Assembly: GCF_000745975.1 (NCBI RefSeq)
Contig: NZ_JQKJ01000013.1
Location: forward strand, 1 to 64,000
Length of the DNA stretch: 64,000 nt
From: Desulfobacter vibrioformis DSM 8776
Lineage (GTDB): Bacteria; Desulfobacterota; Desulfobacteria; Desulfobacterales; Desulfobacteraceae
Direction of reading: 5' to 3'
Shown here: positions 18,372 through 28,100 of the stretch, in pieces
How the letters are laid out: each line of letters begins with the position of its first letter
Position numbering within the stretch: the stretch's first letter is position 1
Made by a program: the position numbers and the translations under genes
Notes under the pieces: model-generated
What the model was told of the DNA's origin: nothing
Databases searched by the model: none
The model's input: the letters and a program-made list of their open reading frames with translations, nothing else

Positions 18372-18854
18372 TTATTTACCGCAGCATTTCTTGTACTTGC
18401 GCCCGCTGCCGCAGGGGCAGGGCGCATTCCGGCCCACCTTGGTGGAAACAGCAGGTTTGGGTTTCACCATCTCACCGGTGGTGAACAGCCAGGCATCGTC
18501 CTGCTTTGAAAACCGGCCAAGCTCATGGTGTTTTTGATCAGTGCCGTTTGCCCGGTAAGAGGCTATGAATTCAACCGTACCTTCCTGGTCTTCGGAACAG
18601 CCGGCTTCTGTTGCAACGATTTCAAGGCCCAGCCATTCGGAATCCTGGGCCCATGATTTTGTGCTGTCATGGTCGTACCCGTCCCGGTGATCCGGATGGG
18701 TGGTGTTAAAAATAAAGTCCGTGTCAGCCTTTGTATAGGCGGAATAACGAGCCCGCATAAGTTGTTGTGCTGTCCGGGCAGGCTGTGTTCCGGTAATAAC
18801 AGGTTCGCAGCATTCGGCATAGGCAAGGGTGCTTCCGCAGGGACATTCTTCCAT
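18372..18854 (-). CDS. YchJ-family protein with two SEC-C zinc motifs
   Basis: A 160-residue cytoplasmic protein of the YchJ/UPF0225 family. It starts with a SEC-C-like cluster ([13 protein letters not shown]) and ends with a second ([14 protein letters not shown]), each expected to bind zinc. Between them is an NTF2-like domain with [18 protein letters not shown] and the acidic HPDHRDGY segment. Function is not established; SEC-C motifs in SecA bind SecB and ribosomes, so a role near translation or export is possible. Confidence 0.9.
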   Translation of the reverse strand: MEECPCGSTLAYAECCEPVITGTQPARTAQQLMRARYSAYTKADTDFIFNTTHPDHRDGYDHDSTKSWAQDSEWLGLEIVATEAGCSEDQEGTVEFIASYRANGTDQKHHELGRFSKQDDAWLFTTGEMVKPKPAVSTKVGRNAPCPCGSGRKYKKCCGK

Positions 18855-18944
18855 AGTTACGTTTCCTCCATGGGAATCAGTTGATTTGAATCACTGAGAA
18901 ATATCACATGCGCCGCAGTCCGGCAATATTCATAATACATTTTC

Positions 18945-21053
18945 TTAATTTTGTGCGTTTCCGGCCTGGGCCTGGATGGCTGTTATCGCCACGGTATTTA
19001 CAATATCCGGCACGGTACATCCCCGGCTCAAATCATTAATGGGCCGTTTCAGCCCCTGGAGCACGGGACCGATGGCCACAGTCTTTTCCGAGGCCCGCTG
19101 GACAGCCTTGTAAGTATTATTCCCGGTGTTCAGATCCGGGAAAATGAATACTGTGGCCCGTCCGGCCACCTGGGAGTCGGGCAGCTTGGTCATGGCCACG
19201 GCCGGGTCAATGGCTGCATCGTACTGAATAGGGCCTTCTATGGGAAGATCCGGGGCCTTTTCCCGGGCCATGGCCGTGGCCTGGATCACCTTGTCCACAT
19301 CTGCGCCCGTTCCTGAAGAGCCAGTGGAATAAGAGAGCATGGCCACCCGGGGTTCAATGCCGAAAATGGAAGCGGTCCCGGCTGAAATCACCGCAATTTC
19401 GGCCAGCTGGGAAGCCGTGGGATTGGTGTTCACAGCACAGTCGCCAAACACCAGGACCCTGTCTTTCAGGCACATGAGGAAAACAGACGACACAATGGAG
19501 GAGCCGGGCCGGGTCTTGATGATCTGGAATGCCGGAAGAATGGTGTGGGCCGTGGTATTCACAGAGCCTGATACCATGCCGTCGGCATTGCCTTTATGCA
19601 CCATCATGGTGCCGAAGTAAGACGGATCAGTCATGGTGTCCCTGGCCATGTCCAGGGTTACGCCCTTGTGTTTGCGCAATTCAAAATAGGTCTGGGCATA
19701 ATCGTCCAGCCAGGGGCTGGCATCGGGTTGGATAATCCGGGCCTGGGACAGGTTCAGCCCCAGCTCCTTGACCCTGCGTTCAACCGCTTCGGACCTGCCT
19801 AAAATGGTGATATCGCAGAATGAGCGCCGCAGAAGAATATCAGCGGCTTTCAGAATCCTGTCGCTGCTGCCTTCGGGCAGCACAATATGCTGGCGATCCT
19901 TTTTGGCCTTCTCAATAAGGCTGTATTCAAACATCTGGGGTGTGATGCGCACCGATTTTCTGGCTGCCAGCCGCTGCCTTAAAGAACCGGCATCCACATT
20001 TGTTTCAAAAACACCCAGGGCCAGGGCAATGCGTTGGGGATCATCCGGCGAAATCCTGCCGTAAATCCGGTCAACCGCCTTGACAGCCGTATAGGTATCC
20101 ATCCGGGTCAGCAGAATGGGCACCGGCAGTTCCTTCCAGCCCTGGATAAGTCGAATGATGGAATCGGGAATATGAATACCGCCGGTGACCAGGATGCCTG
20201 CGATATCTGGATAGGCCATGGAAAGCCGGGAAGCAATGCAGGTGATAACAATGCTGGACCGGTCTCCGGAAGTAACGACCAGGTAGTCTTTTTTAATGTG
20301 GGCCAGAAAATTGGGGGCCAGCATGGCCGCAATCACACATCCTGAAATCTGATTTTCAAGCCCCTGCCTGCCGTACAAAACCTGGGCATCCACGACCGGG
20401 ATCAGATCCCGAAACGAAGGACGGCTTAACGCCTGGGTTTCAGGAATGGTATAAACCAGAACTTCGGGCCGGTTAATTGCCCTGTCCAAAGCGATTTTAA
20501 GGCTATCCAAAGATCCGGGCACCACCCGGTTAACCATCACGGCCAGCACATCCACTCCTTTGTGGCATAAGCTTTCCACAGCCAGCTGACACGAGGTGAT
20601 TACCTGTTCGGCATCCTTTTCATATCCATAGGAGACCACCAGGGCCGGACATCCTATGTCTGCAATAATCTTGGCATTGATATCAAATTCAAAGGCCTCG
20701 GAACCGGCTGCGAAATCAGTGCCTTCGCACAGGACAAAACGGCTTTTTTCCTCAAGGGCCTTATACTTGTTTAAAATGGTTTCCATCATCTCTGCCTGGC
20801 GGCCGGAATTGACCATCTGCTTGGCCTCTTCCAGGGTGTAGGCATAGGTTTCTTCATACGTCAGCGCAAGGTTGAAGTTGGAAAGAACCAGATTAATATC
20901 ATGGTCCCTGGCCCCTTTTTCGTCCGGGTTGATAATGGGCCTGAAAAACCCCACAATCCGGATATCTTTGAGCAAAAGCTGCATGATGCCAAGAACGATG
21001 AGGGATTTTCCGCTTCGGGTCTCAGTGGGCGTGATGTAAAGACTGTTAGCCAT
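18945..21053 (-). CDS. pta: Phosphate acetyltransferase, long form
   Basis: A 702-residue enzyme converting acetyl-CoA and phosphate to acetyl phosphate. The N-terminal P-loop-like dethiobiotin-synthetase fold (about 1-210, TPTETRSGKSLIVLGI) is followed by a DRTGG domain (about 215-330) and the catalytic domain (about 375-695) with LPEGSSDRILKAADILL, MVHKGNADGMVSG and SYSTGSSGTGADVDKV. The start has AAAGG seven bases upstream. No acetate kinase gene is present in the window. Could serve acetate activation or overflow. Confidence 0.95.
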   Translation of the reverse strand: MANSLYITPTETRSGKSLIVLGIMQLLLKDIRIVGFFRPIINPDEKGARDHDINLVLSNFNLALTYEETYAYTLEEAKQMVNSGRQAEMMETILNKYKALEEKSRFVLCEGTDFAAGSEAFEFDINAKIIADIGCPALVVSYGYEKDAEQVITSCQLAVESLCHKGVDVLAVMVNRVVPGSLDSLKIALDRAINRPEVLVYTIPETQALSRPSFRDLIPVVDAQVLYGRQGLENQISGCVIAAMLAPNFLAHIKKDYLVVTSGDRSSIVITCIASRLSMAYPDIAGILVTGGIHIPDSIIRLIQGWKELPVPILLTRMDTYTAVKAVDRIYGRISPDDPQRIALALGVFETNVDAGSLRQRLAARKSVRITPQMFEYSLIEKAKKDRQHIVLPEGSSDRILKAADILLRRSFCDITILGRSEAVERRVKELGLNLSQARIIQPDASPWLDDYAQTYFELRKHKGVTLDMARDTMTDPSYFGTMMVHKGNADGMVSGSVNTTAHTILPAFQIIKTRPGSSIVSSVFLMCLKDRVLVFGDCAVNTNPTASQLAEIAVISAGTASIFGIEPRVAMLSYSTGSSGTGADVDKVIQATAMAREKAPDLPIEGPIQYDAAIDPAVAMTKLPDSQVAGRATVFIFPDLNTGNNTYKAVQRASEKTVAIGPVLQGLKRPINDLSRGCTVPDIVNTVAITAIQAQAGNAQN

Positions 21054-21241
21054 GAAAAAAGCCTTTATTATAATTGTTTTCAGTCAAATACCAGCCTTTT
21101 CAACTGATAGCAACAGCAAAAAAACCGCCATGATGTAAAAGAAACGTATATGGATGATGACGTCTTCGTATTCATGCATTATCGTTTGAATAAGGATAAT
21201 GAAAAACAGCCTTCCTGAAAGGCAACAAAAGGAGCGCATAT

Positions 21242-22741
21242 ATGAAAAAAACAACAGCTGTGTCAACCCTTAAAGCCGGATTTGAAAACAATTTTGCCGC
21301 TCTTTCCAATAAGTTTTATGAACCCAGTATGCCCCAGGCCGTACATGATCCTGTATTGCAAAAGTACAACCTGAAACTGGGCCGGGAACTGGGTTTTACG
21401 TTTACTGAAGAGACGCCGGAACTGGCAGATTATCTGGCAGGCAATCTTGTTTTTGCAGATTCCACACCCATTGCCATGGCCTATGCCGGGCATCAATTCG
21501 GCAGTTTTGTTCCCCAGCTTGGCGATGGCCGGGCCATTCTGCTCGGAGAAAAAATCACCCCGGACGGCAAACGCCTGGATGTTCAACTCAAAGGTTCCGG
21601 CAGGACCCGGTTCTCCCGGGGCGGAGACGGCAAATCCCCCCTGGGGCCTGTGATCCGTGAGTACATTGTCAGTGAGGCCATGCACGCGTTAGGGGTGCCC
21701 ACCACCCGGGCCCTGGCAATCGTGACTACCCAGGAACAAATCCTGCGCGAGGACGGGATCCATCCGGGAGGCATCATGACCCGGGTCGCATCGGGTTTTG
21801 TCCGGGTGGGCAGTTTCGAGTATTTTGCCGCCCGGGGTGATGACGCAGCAGTACGCAAGCTTGCCGACTACGTGATTGCCCGCCATTATCCTGAAATTAT
21901 GGAAAAAAAAGACCGGTACAGGCAATTTTTTTCCTCGGTTGCCACAAGGCAGGCCCGGCTTGTGGCCAAATGGATGCAGCTTGGATTTATTCACGGTGTC
22001 ATGAACACGGATAACACCTCAATTTCAGGGGAGACCATTGATTATGGCCCCTGCGCCTTTATGGATCATTATGATCCAAACATGGTCTTCAGTTCCATTG
22101 ATACCATGGGAAGATACCGATATGCCAATCAGGGCACTGTCATGAAGTGGAATCTGCACTGTCTTGGCATTTGTTTACACGCGCTTTTAGGGAAAACCGA
22201 TGACGAGGCAGCGGAGGTGATTGATGCGGCCCTGGCCGCCTTTGAACAGGAATTTCTTTACGCCCGAAAAGTGGGTATGCTCAAAAAAATCGGGATAGAA
22301 ACTCCTGAAGACCAGGATTATTCCCTTCTTGGGGAACTGCTTGCTCTCATGGAAAATCAAAAAGCCGATTTTACCCTGACCTTTCGCTATCTGGCAGATC
22401 ATACCCGGCAAGATTCGAACATGACGCCGCAATTCCGGAAACTTTTCAAAGCACCGGATGCCGTTGCGGCCTGGCTTAAAACATGGCAGCAGCGCCTGGC
22501 AACAGTGAATAGGCCTGAAATCATTCAGGCGGAAATGAACCGGGTCAATCCCCTTTTTATTCCAAGAAATCACCGGATTCACAAGGCCATCGAGGAGGCG
22601 GAAGCCAGAGATGACTTCAGCCAGGTACACCTGCTGGCAATGCTTTATGAAAATCCTTTTACCGAACAGCCGGAGTTTACCGATTATGCCCAGGCCCCTG
22701 CCAGCGAAGAACGGGTGACCCGGACCTTTTGCGGCACCTGA
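21242..22741 (+). CDS. selO: SelO family protein AMPylase
   Basis: A 499-residue pseudokinase-fold enzyme that transfers AMP to proteins (family knowledge). Hallmarks seen are AGHQFGSFVPQLGDGRAILL, QLKGSGRTRFSRGGDGK, HALGVPTTRALAIV and HGVMNTDNTSISGETIDYGP. The C terminus ends in TFCGT, with Cys where some members carry selenocysteine. The start has AAGGAG upstream. It converges on the rhodanese gene with a 17-base gap. Proposed family role is redox stress signalling. Confidence 0.93.
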   Translation: MKKTTAVSTLKAGFENNFAALSNKFYEPSMPQAVHDPVLQKYNLKLGRELGFTFTEETPELADYLAGNLVFADSTPIAMAYAGHQFGSFVPQLGDGRAILLGEKITPDGKRLDVQLKGSGRTRFSRGGDGKSPLGPVIREYIVSEAMHALGVPTTRALAIVTTQEQILREDGIHPGGIMTRVASGFVRVGSFEYFAARGDDAAVRKLADYVIARHYPEIMEKKDRYRQFFSSVATRQARLVAKWMQLGFIHGVMNTDNTSISGETIDYGPCAFMDHYDPNMVFSSIDTMGRYRYANQGTVMKWNLHCLGICLHALLGKTDDEAAEVIDAALAAFEQEFLYARKVGMLKKIGIETPEDQDYSLLGELLALMENQKADFTLTFRYLADHTRQDSNMTPQFRKLFKAPDAVAAWLKTWQQRLATVNRPEIIQAEMNRVNPLFIPRNHRIHKAIEEAEARDDFSQVHLLAMLYENPFTEQPEFTDYAQAPASEERVTRTFCGT

Positions 22742-22758
22742 CACTGTTAATATGGGGT

Positions 22759-23583
22759 TTAATCATCCGAAAGCATTTGCGCAACCTGTTTCATATGTGA
22801 TTTCTCCATCTGGGCAATGGAAAGAAAGGCGTTTTGTGCCTGCCCGGGCCCCCGGCGGTCTGCCATGGTGCGGTAAAGATCATAGGCCTGGATTTCAATG
22901 CCCAGAGCCATCTCAATGACATCTGTCCATGCAATCTCTTTGTTTGCGTGCAACGCAGCCGTCACTTCGGAAAGGGGCTGGCCATTTTCAAGGATATTCC
23001 CTTTCAGAGCGCCATAAAGGTCCTCAAAGGGTTTAGGGTTCTCAACGGTTTGCTTCCAGTATGAATAAATAGTTCGGGCATGGGCGATTTCCGCCTTTGC
23101 CAGTTGTTCAATGGGCCCTGTAAATTTTTCATCCGGGGCAAAGGAGAGAATGGTTTCATAAAACCGCTCTGCGGCTTTTTCCAGTTCCATTGCCTGATAA
23201 AGCAGTTTGTCATCGCTTTCTTGATAGTCAAAAACCTGGAGCCGGGGAAATCCTTCCAGGGAATGGCCCTGGTATGAACGAAACCCGCCGGTGATATTGT
23301 AGGTTTTCTGCGGGTCCCTGCCGCTTTCTGCGGCCATAATCCCGGCCACCTCAGAACGGGGTCCGCTATGGCAGTAAAAAAACAGATCCTTGTCCAAAGC
23401 AAGTTCAGGTAGATGATTGCCCAGGGTGTTTAAGGGGATCAGTTTTGCCCCCGGAACATGCCCGGCTGTATATTCACGTTCCTGCCGGACATCAACCACT
23501 ATAAAATCGGCTTCCTTGTTTGCCGCGCGGTACTGCTCAAATTCTTCAAATGAGATCTCTTTAAATTCGTCTTCTGTGATCAT
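22759..23583 (-). CDS. Rhodanese domain fused to rubrerythrin-like ferritin domain
   Basis: A 274-residue cytoplasmic fusion. A rhodanese domain (about 5-115) has the active-site Cys in YCHSGPRSE, preceded by IVVDVRQEREYTAGHVPGA. It is followed by a four-helix ferritin-like domain (about 125-270) with di-iron ligands in KAEIAH, GIEIQAYDLY and QMEKSHMKQ. Lacking a rubredoxin-like tail, it differs from classical rubrerythrin. Probably a sulfane-sulfur or peroxide-handling protein. It lies 31 bases after the cyclic-nucleotide-binding gene on the same strand and is probably co-transcribed. Confidence 0.88.
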   Translation of the reverse strand: MITEDEFKEISFEEFEQYRAANKEADFIVVDVRQEREYTAGHVPGAKLIPLNTLGNHLPELALDKDLFFYCHSGPRSEVAGIMAAESGRDPQKTYNITGGFRSYQGHSLEGFPRLQVFDYQESDDKLLYQAMELEKAAERFYETILSFAPDEKFTGPIEQLAKAEIAHARTIYSYWKQTVENPKPFEDLYGALKGNILENGQPLSEVTAALHANKEIAWTDVIEMALGIEIQAYDLYRTMADRRGPGQAQNAFLSIAQMEKSHMKQVAQMLSDD

Positions 23584-23614
23584 GTTTCTTTATTTCCTGG
23601 TCATTGCTGCAAGC

Positions 23615-24106
23615 TCAATATTCTCCCATATAATCCACCAGCATCCCCGTGGTCTGACGTAACCGCTGACTGATGAGCTTGGAGATTTTCCACAGCAGTT
23701 GGACTCCCAATTGTGAATCGTCCCGGGTCAGGCGAATCAGATTATCCTGGGTCATAAAAAAAATTACGGTTTCTTTCACGGCAATGCCCGAGGCAGAGCG
23801 TGGTTCACCGTCGATCAGGGCCATTTCGCCAAATGTCTGGGAACTGGTCAGGGTGGCTACCCGGGTGTTTTCCTTAATAATGTCAATGGCACCCTTGACA
23901 ATGATCCCTAAGCTTTTGTCCGTATCCCCTTCCTTGAACACGATGGCCCCTGGCTTGGCCATCACCGGTTCAATATATAAACATATTTTTTTGATATGAT
24001 CCCAGGAAAATTCCCTGGCCCATTTTGTTTTCTGGAGTACATTGGCATACCTGGCATATTTTTCCAGGGGCGGGCTTGCTGCATTCTGCCGGTCATTGGT
24101 TTTCAT
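23615..24106 (-). CDS. Cyclic-nucleotide-binding domain protein
   Basis: A 163-residue protein consisting of one cNMP-binding beta-roll with KEGDTDKSLGIIVKGAIDII and the phosphate-binding cassette FGEMALIDGEPRSAS. No helix-turn-helix follows, so it is not a Crp-type DNA-binding protein. The C-terminal helices contain LISQRLRQTT. The start at 24106 is preferred because GGAAGAGG precedes it, while the earlier ATG at 24121 has no site. It may be a ligand-sensing partner of the downstream rhodanese-rubrerythrin protein. Confidence 0.85.
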   Translation of the reverse strand: MKTNDRQNAASPPLEKYARYANVLQKTKWAREFSWDHIKKICLYIEPVMAKPGAIVFKEGDTDKSLGIIVKGAIDIIKENTRVATLTSSQTFGEMALIDGEPRSASGIAVKETVIFFMTQDNLIRLTRDDSQLGVQLLWKISKLISQRLRQTTGMLVDYMGEY

Positions 24107-24178
24107 GCCTCTTCCGATCATTTAAAAATTGAATTAATTCAATAGTAAATTCTTGATCGGCTGATGTCAATGAACCGG

Positions 24179-24346
24179 CTAATCTCTATCTTTAATAATA
24201 AATTCATCCAGTTTGGTAAAAAGGCTGTCAGGCCATTGCTCGGCTGTTAAAAACAGTTTTTTTTCTTCGGGTGTCAGGCTTTCTCTGATACCGGGAGGCA
24301 GGCTTTCATAGGCCTCTTGTCTGTTTTTATCTATTTTTTTATCCAT
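24179..24346 (-). CDS. Small hypothetical protein, 55 residues
   Basis: A short minus-strand gene starting with ATG at 24346 and ending TAG at 24179. It encodes a charged, probably helical protein with the segments YESLPPGIRESLTPEEKKLF and WPDSLFTKLDEFI. An AGGAG lies 13 bases and GAGAAAG 2 bases before the start. Amphipathic periodicity and lack of rare codons suggest it is real. Function unknown. It sits between rsmE and the cNMP-binding gene, all on one strand. Confidence 0.6.
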   Translation of the reverse strand: MDKKIDKNRQEAYESLPPGIRESLTPEEKKLFLTAEQWPDSLFTKLDEFIIKDRD

Positions 24347-24407
24347 TCTTTCTCATCTCCTGTTTTATCCTTAATTTTTTATTCCCTTAATATAACAGCT
24401 CAACATT

Positions 24408-25118
24408 TCAGGTAAAAATCCTGGATACCAACGCGGTTACGGCCGTTTCCACCCGCAAAATACGGGGCCCCATGGTCATGGGCTCAAACCCTTTGTCCGC
24501 AAGGGTCCGGACTTCAAGATCAATGAATCCGCCTTCGGGGCCGATCACAAGCACTGTATCGGAATTCAGGCCCACCGGACAGAAAGCTTGGGCCTGGGGG
24601 TGGGCAAGAATTTTTTTTTTGTTTCTGCACAGTTGCGGCAGCTCCTCTTTAACAAAGGGAGAAAAAAAACGTTTCAGATATACCCGGGGGACAAGGGTAT
24701 CCCTGGCCTGACAAAGGCCCAGGTCAAGATGGCGCTGGATATCGGCTTGGGACAATACGCCTGAATCCCAGAAACTTTTTTCCACCCGCCGGGAATTGAT
24801 CAGAAAAATCTCTTTCACGCCCAGGCTTGCAAGGCTTTGAAGTATCCGTTTAAGCATCTTGGGGCGGGGCAACGCCAGCACCAGGGTCAGGGGCAGGGGG
24901 GCTGGCGGGTCCTGGTCAAGGCGAACATCCATTTCAATGGACTGCCGGTCCATGGACACGATCAGGCCTGTGCCCATTTTTGAATTTTTCCTTCCGCAGA
25001 CAAGGGTATCCCCCGGCTTTGCCCCGAGCACCCGGAAAATATGGCTGCACCGGTCATCCTGGAGCCGCACCCGGTCAGGACTTATGAAATCCCGGTCTTC
25101 CAGCAGTATCAGGTTCAT
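24408..25118 (-). CDS. rsmE: 16S rRNA (uracil-1498-N3) methyltransferase
   Basis: A 236-residue SPOUT-class RNA methyltransferase. The N-terminal PUA-like part contains HIFRVLGAKPGDTLV, and the knotted SAM-binding site shows LPRPKMLKRILQSLASLGV, VIGPEGGF and the C-terminal LRVETAV. Length matches RsmE. It follows the FAD/Fe-S gene with a one-base gap, so the two are co-transcribed, though their functions seem unrelated. Confidence 0.93.
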   Translation of the reverse strand: MNLILLEDRDFISPDRVRLQDDRCSHIFRVLGAKPGDTLVCGRKNSKMGTGLIVSMDRQSIEMDVRLDQDPPAPLPLTLVLALPRPKMLKRILQSLASLGVKEIFLINSRRVEKSFWDSGVLSQADIQRHLDLGLCQARDTLVPRVYLKRFFSPFVKEELPQLCRNKKKILAHPQAQAFCPVGLNSDTVLVIGPEGGFIDLEVRTLADKGFEPMTMGPRILRVETAVTALVSRIFT

Positions 25119-25119
25119 G

Positions 25120-28100
25120 TCAGAAGGTAACGATTTCCAGGTTTTTAATCAATGCCCGGAACTGATTCATCCAGCCGGCACCGCCTGTAAGCCGTGCCAG
25201 TTCCACGGCCATATGCACGGCAGTCACCTGGTGCTGGCGGCCCAACCCCTGGACACAGGAAGGGCAGTTGGTCAGGATTTTGGGTTTTGGGGTCTTATCC
25301 AGGCCCTGACGCGCCTGTTCAATGGCATCCTGTTTCCTTAAAAACATGCTGTAGCTGATATCCGGACGGGACAGGGCCATGGTTCCGGCTTCGGAACAGC
25401 AGTAAGGCACGGCCCGGGCATCAATGCCTGCTTTGGCAAGCTGTGCCCCTGCCGTGCCCTTCAAACTGTCATGGCAGGGGGTATGGTAAAGGCAGGTTTG
25501 GGGTTGCGCTATGGTCAGACCATTTTCAAACAGATATCCCGAGATATCAAACAGCCTGGCGCCAAACAGATCTGTTATGCCCAGATCGGACAAAGATTCC
25601 ATGCAGGTGCCGCAGGAGACAATGACGCCTGAAAAATCAAGGTCATTGAACATGTCCCTGATCTGGGTCATGATAATGGTGTTCTCAAGAGAGACCTTTT
25701 GGGCCTCATTTGTCCGGGCATTTACCTTCAACGGATACCCGCAGCACAGATATGGCGGCGGCAGCACCACCTGGTGCCCCTGAAAGAGCAGCAGAAAAAT
25801 GGTCGCCTTTGAGATATTGGAAAACATGCGTTCACTGCCGCATCCTGGAAAATAAAACACCGTGGACACTGCTCTTCCAGGAGGGTTTAATAAAATGGCC
25901 TGGTTTCTGTCCGCATGGGGCAGGTGGGTCCGAAGCGTGGTCAGACCCGGCTGGGACACCGGAGCGTGCAGCATTTGCAGCGGTCTTGTTTCCTTTAACG
26001 CCGGTATAAAAGAGATGGGTTTTGCAAGTTTCACCGCTGTACGCTGGGCAGAACTTCCGCCTGCCAGAAGCCCTGTACGAATGACCGGGTTCAGTATCTG
26101 GTTGCGACTCCCCAGATAACCAAGGGTTAACTGTGTGGATACGGGCGTATGCTTGAAATCCATTTTTTTCAGGATTTCACGTTCCTTGATGGAAATGACC
26201 CCGGAATCAATATTAACCGGGCACTTGTCAAGACATTTGTGGCAGATGGTGCAGTGATCGGCAATCTGTTCAAGGTTTTTGAGTACCTTGAATTTTGTGG
26301 ACTGGATCCGCTGGGTAATGTAAAGCAACGCCTCGATCAAAGCGCCTATCGCCAGGTTTTTATTCCTGGGATGGAAAAACATGTTCCTTGCCGGATAAAA
26401 CACCGGGCATTGGGGCTTGCATTTGCCGCAGCGAACGCAATGGGAAATGTTTGCGGCAAGGTCGGACAGGGAGCCGTGCTTGAGAATCTGGGCTTCAAGT
26501 TCCAGAAGATTGAACGACGGGGTGAACATTTTGTTCAGGATATCCGGCTCGGAGAGCTTGCCCGGGTTCATCAGCCCGTTCGGGTCCACCTGTTTGCGAT
26601 ACGCGTCAAATTGGTTCACCTGATCCTCATTCAGGTATTTGAATTTGGTGACACCGATACCGTGCTCGCCGGAGACCACACCGTCAAGGGCCACAGCCTT
26701 TGCCATGACCTTGTCAGCGGTCATGTGGGCCCGTGCAAGCATGGCCCTGTCATTGGAAAACACCGGGATATTCACATGTACGTTGCCGTCCCCTGCATGC
26801 ATGTGGGTGGCAATGACAATGAGACGGCTCAGGGTATCATTGTAAATACCTTCCACATTGGAGAGAATCTGGCTGTATCCGCGCAGATGATCCTGGATCT
26901 GTCCGTGGAAATTTTTGGTGTGAATAAAGGCTTCCAGGGCGTCCCGGGACGCAATGTCGAGCTTTTTACGGATGCTGTAAGCAATATCCTTGATCCGGCC
27001 CACCTTTTTTCCCAGCCACTGGGGATCGGAAAGGGGAATGGCCGTTTCCAGATATGTCAGGATATTTAGAATAATCCGGCCCTGGGTGTATTTTTTCTCT
27101 TCAATATTGGTTTGGTCAACAAATCTGACAAAATCGGCCAGGCTGTCAATGGGCAGAACAATATCTTCGTTGAGCTTGAAGGCATTGGTATGGGCGGCAA
27201 TGGCACCCAGCCGTTTGCGGTCTTCCCAGTAACGGGCGGCTTCGGCCCGGTCCCGGGCAATGGAAAGCCCGGTCTTGTCATAGGGCTCCAGGATGGTTTC
27301 AAGACCGCGCAGACCCTGGTCAAGGGTGACCGCATCATTGGAAACCATATCAATGAGCAATACGGCTTTAAGCCTGTCTCCCACAGACCGTTTGGTCTTG
27401 TATTTGATGGCTTTGATGTACTCCTCGTCAAAATGTTCCAGGGCCATGAGTGCGGGATCGCTGTTGTCAAACCGGGTGCAGACTTGGGTAATCACCTTGC
27501 CTGCCTCGGTCATGTCATTGCCGAAAAATTCAATGCAGCAGGTGGCCTTGTGTGCAAACTCAGGATAGAGGATAAATTCGGCCCAGGTAATGATGCCGTC
27601 ACACCCTTCTTTCTGCAACCCGGGTACACCGCCTAAAACTTTATTGGTGACATCCTTGCCCAGGTGCTTTTTACGGATATCCGCCCCGGTCAGCTCAATG
27701 GTGTCCAGGATCTGCCCGGTTTCATCTGTCACCACAAAACGAAGCGTATCCTCGTACCGGATTTTGCGCAGGGGATGGTCCTGGCGCGCCACTGTGAGCA
27801 GGCGGCCGTCGGGCATGGTGATCCTGAAAGCAAGGACATTGTCAATGGCGGTACCGTAGAGTACGGCTGTTTTGCCCCCGGCGTTTTCCGCCAGATTGCC
27901 GCCAATGGTGCAGGCCCAGGCAGAGGTGGGGTCCGTGGCAAAAATATACCCCTGGGCCGCTGCCGCATCCTTGGCATTCTGGGTGATGACACCGGCTTGA
28001 AGCGGCATCACGGCATAATCCCTGCCGTCTTTGGTTTTGCGGTGTTCAATGGGAAAAATGGTGTTCAGTTTCTCCGTATTGATCATGACGCAGTCCGGGG

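Noticed and set aside
26149-27069. 306-codon plus-strand ORF
   Set aside because: Antisense to the FAD/Fe-S oxidoreductase in its GlcD-like part; shadow frame.
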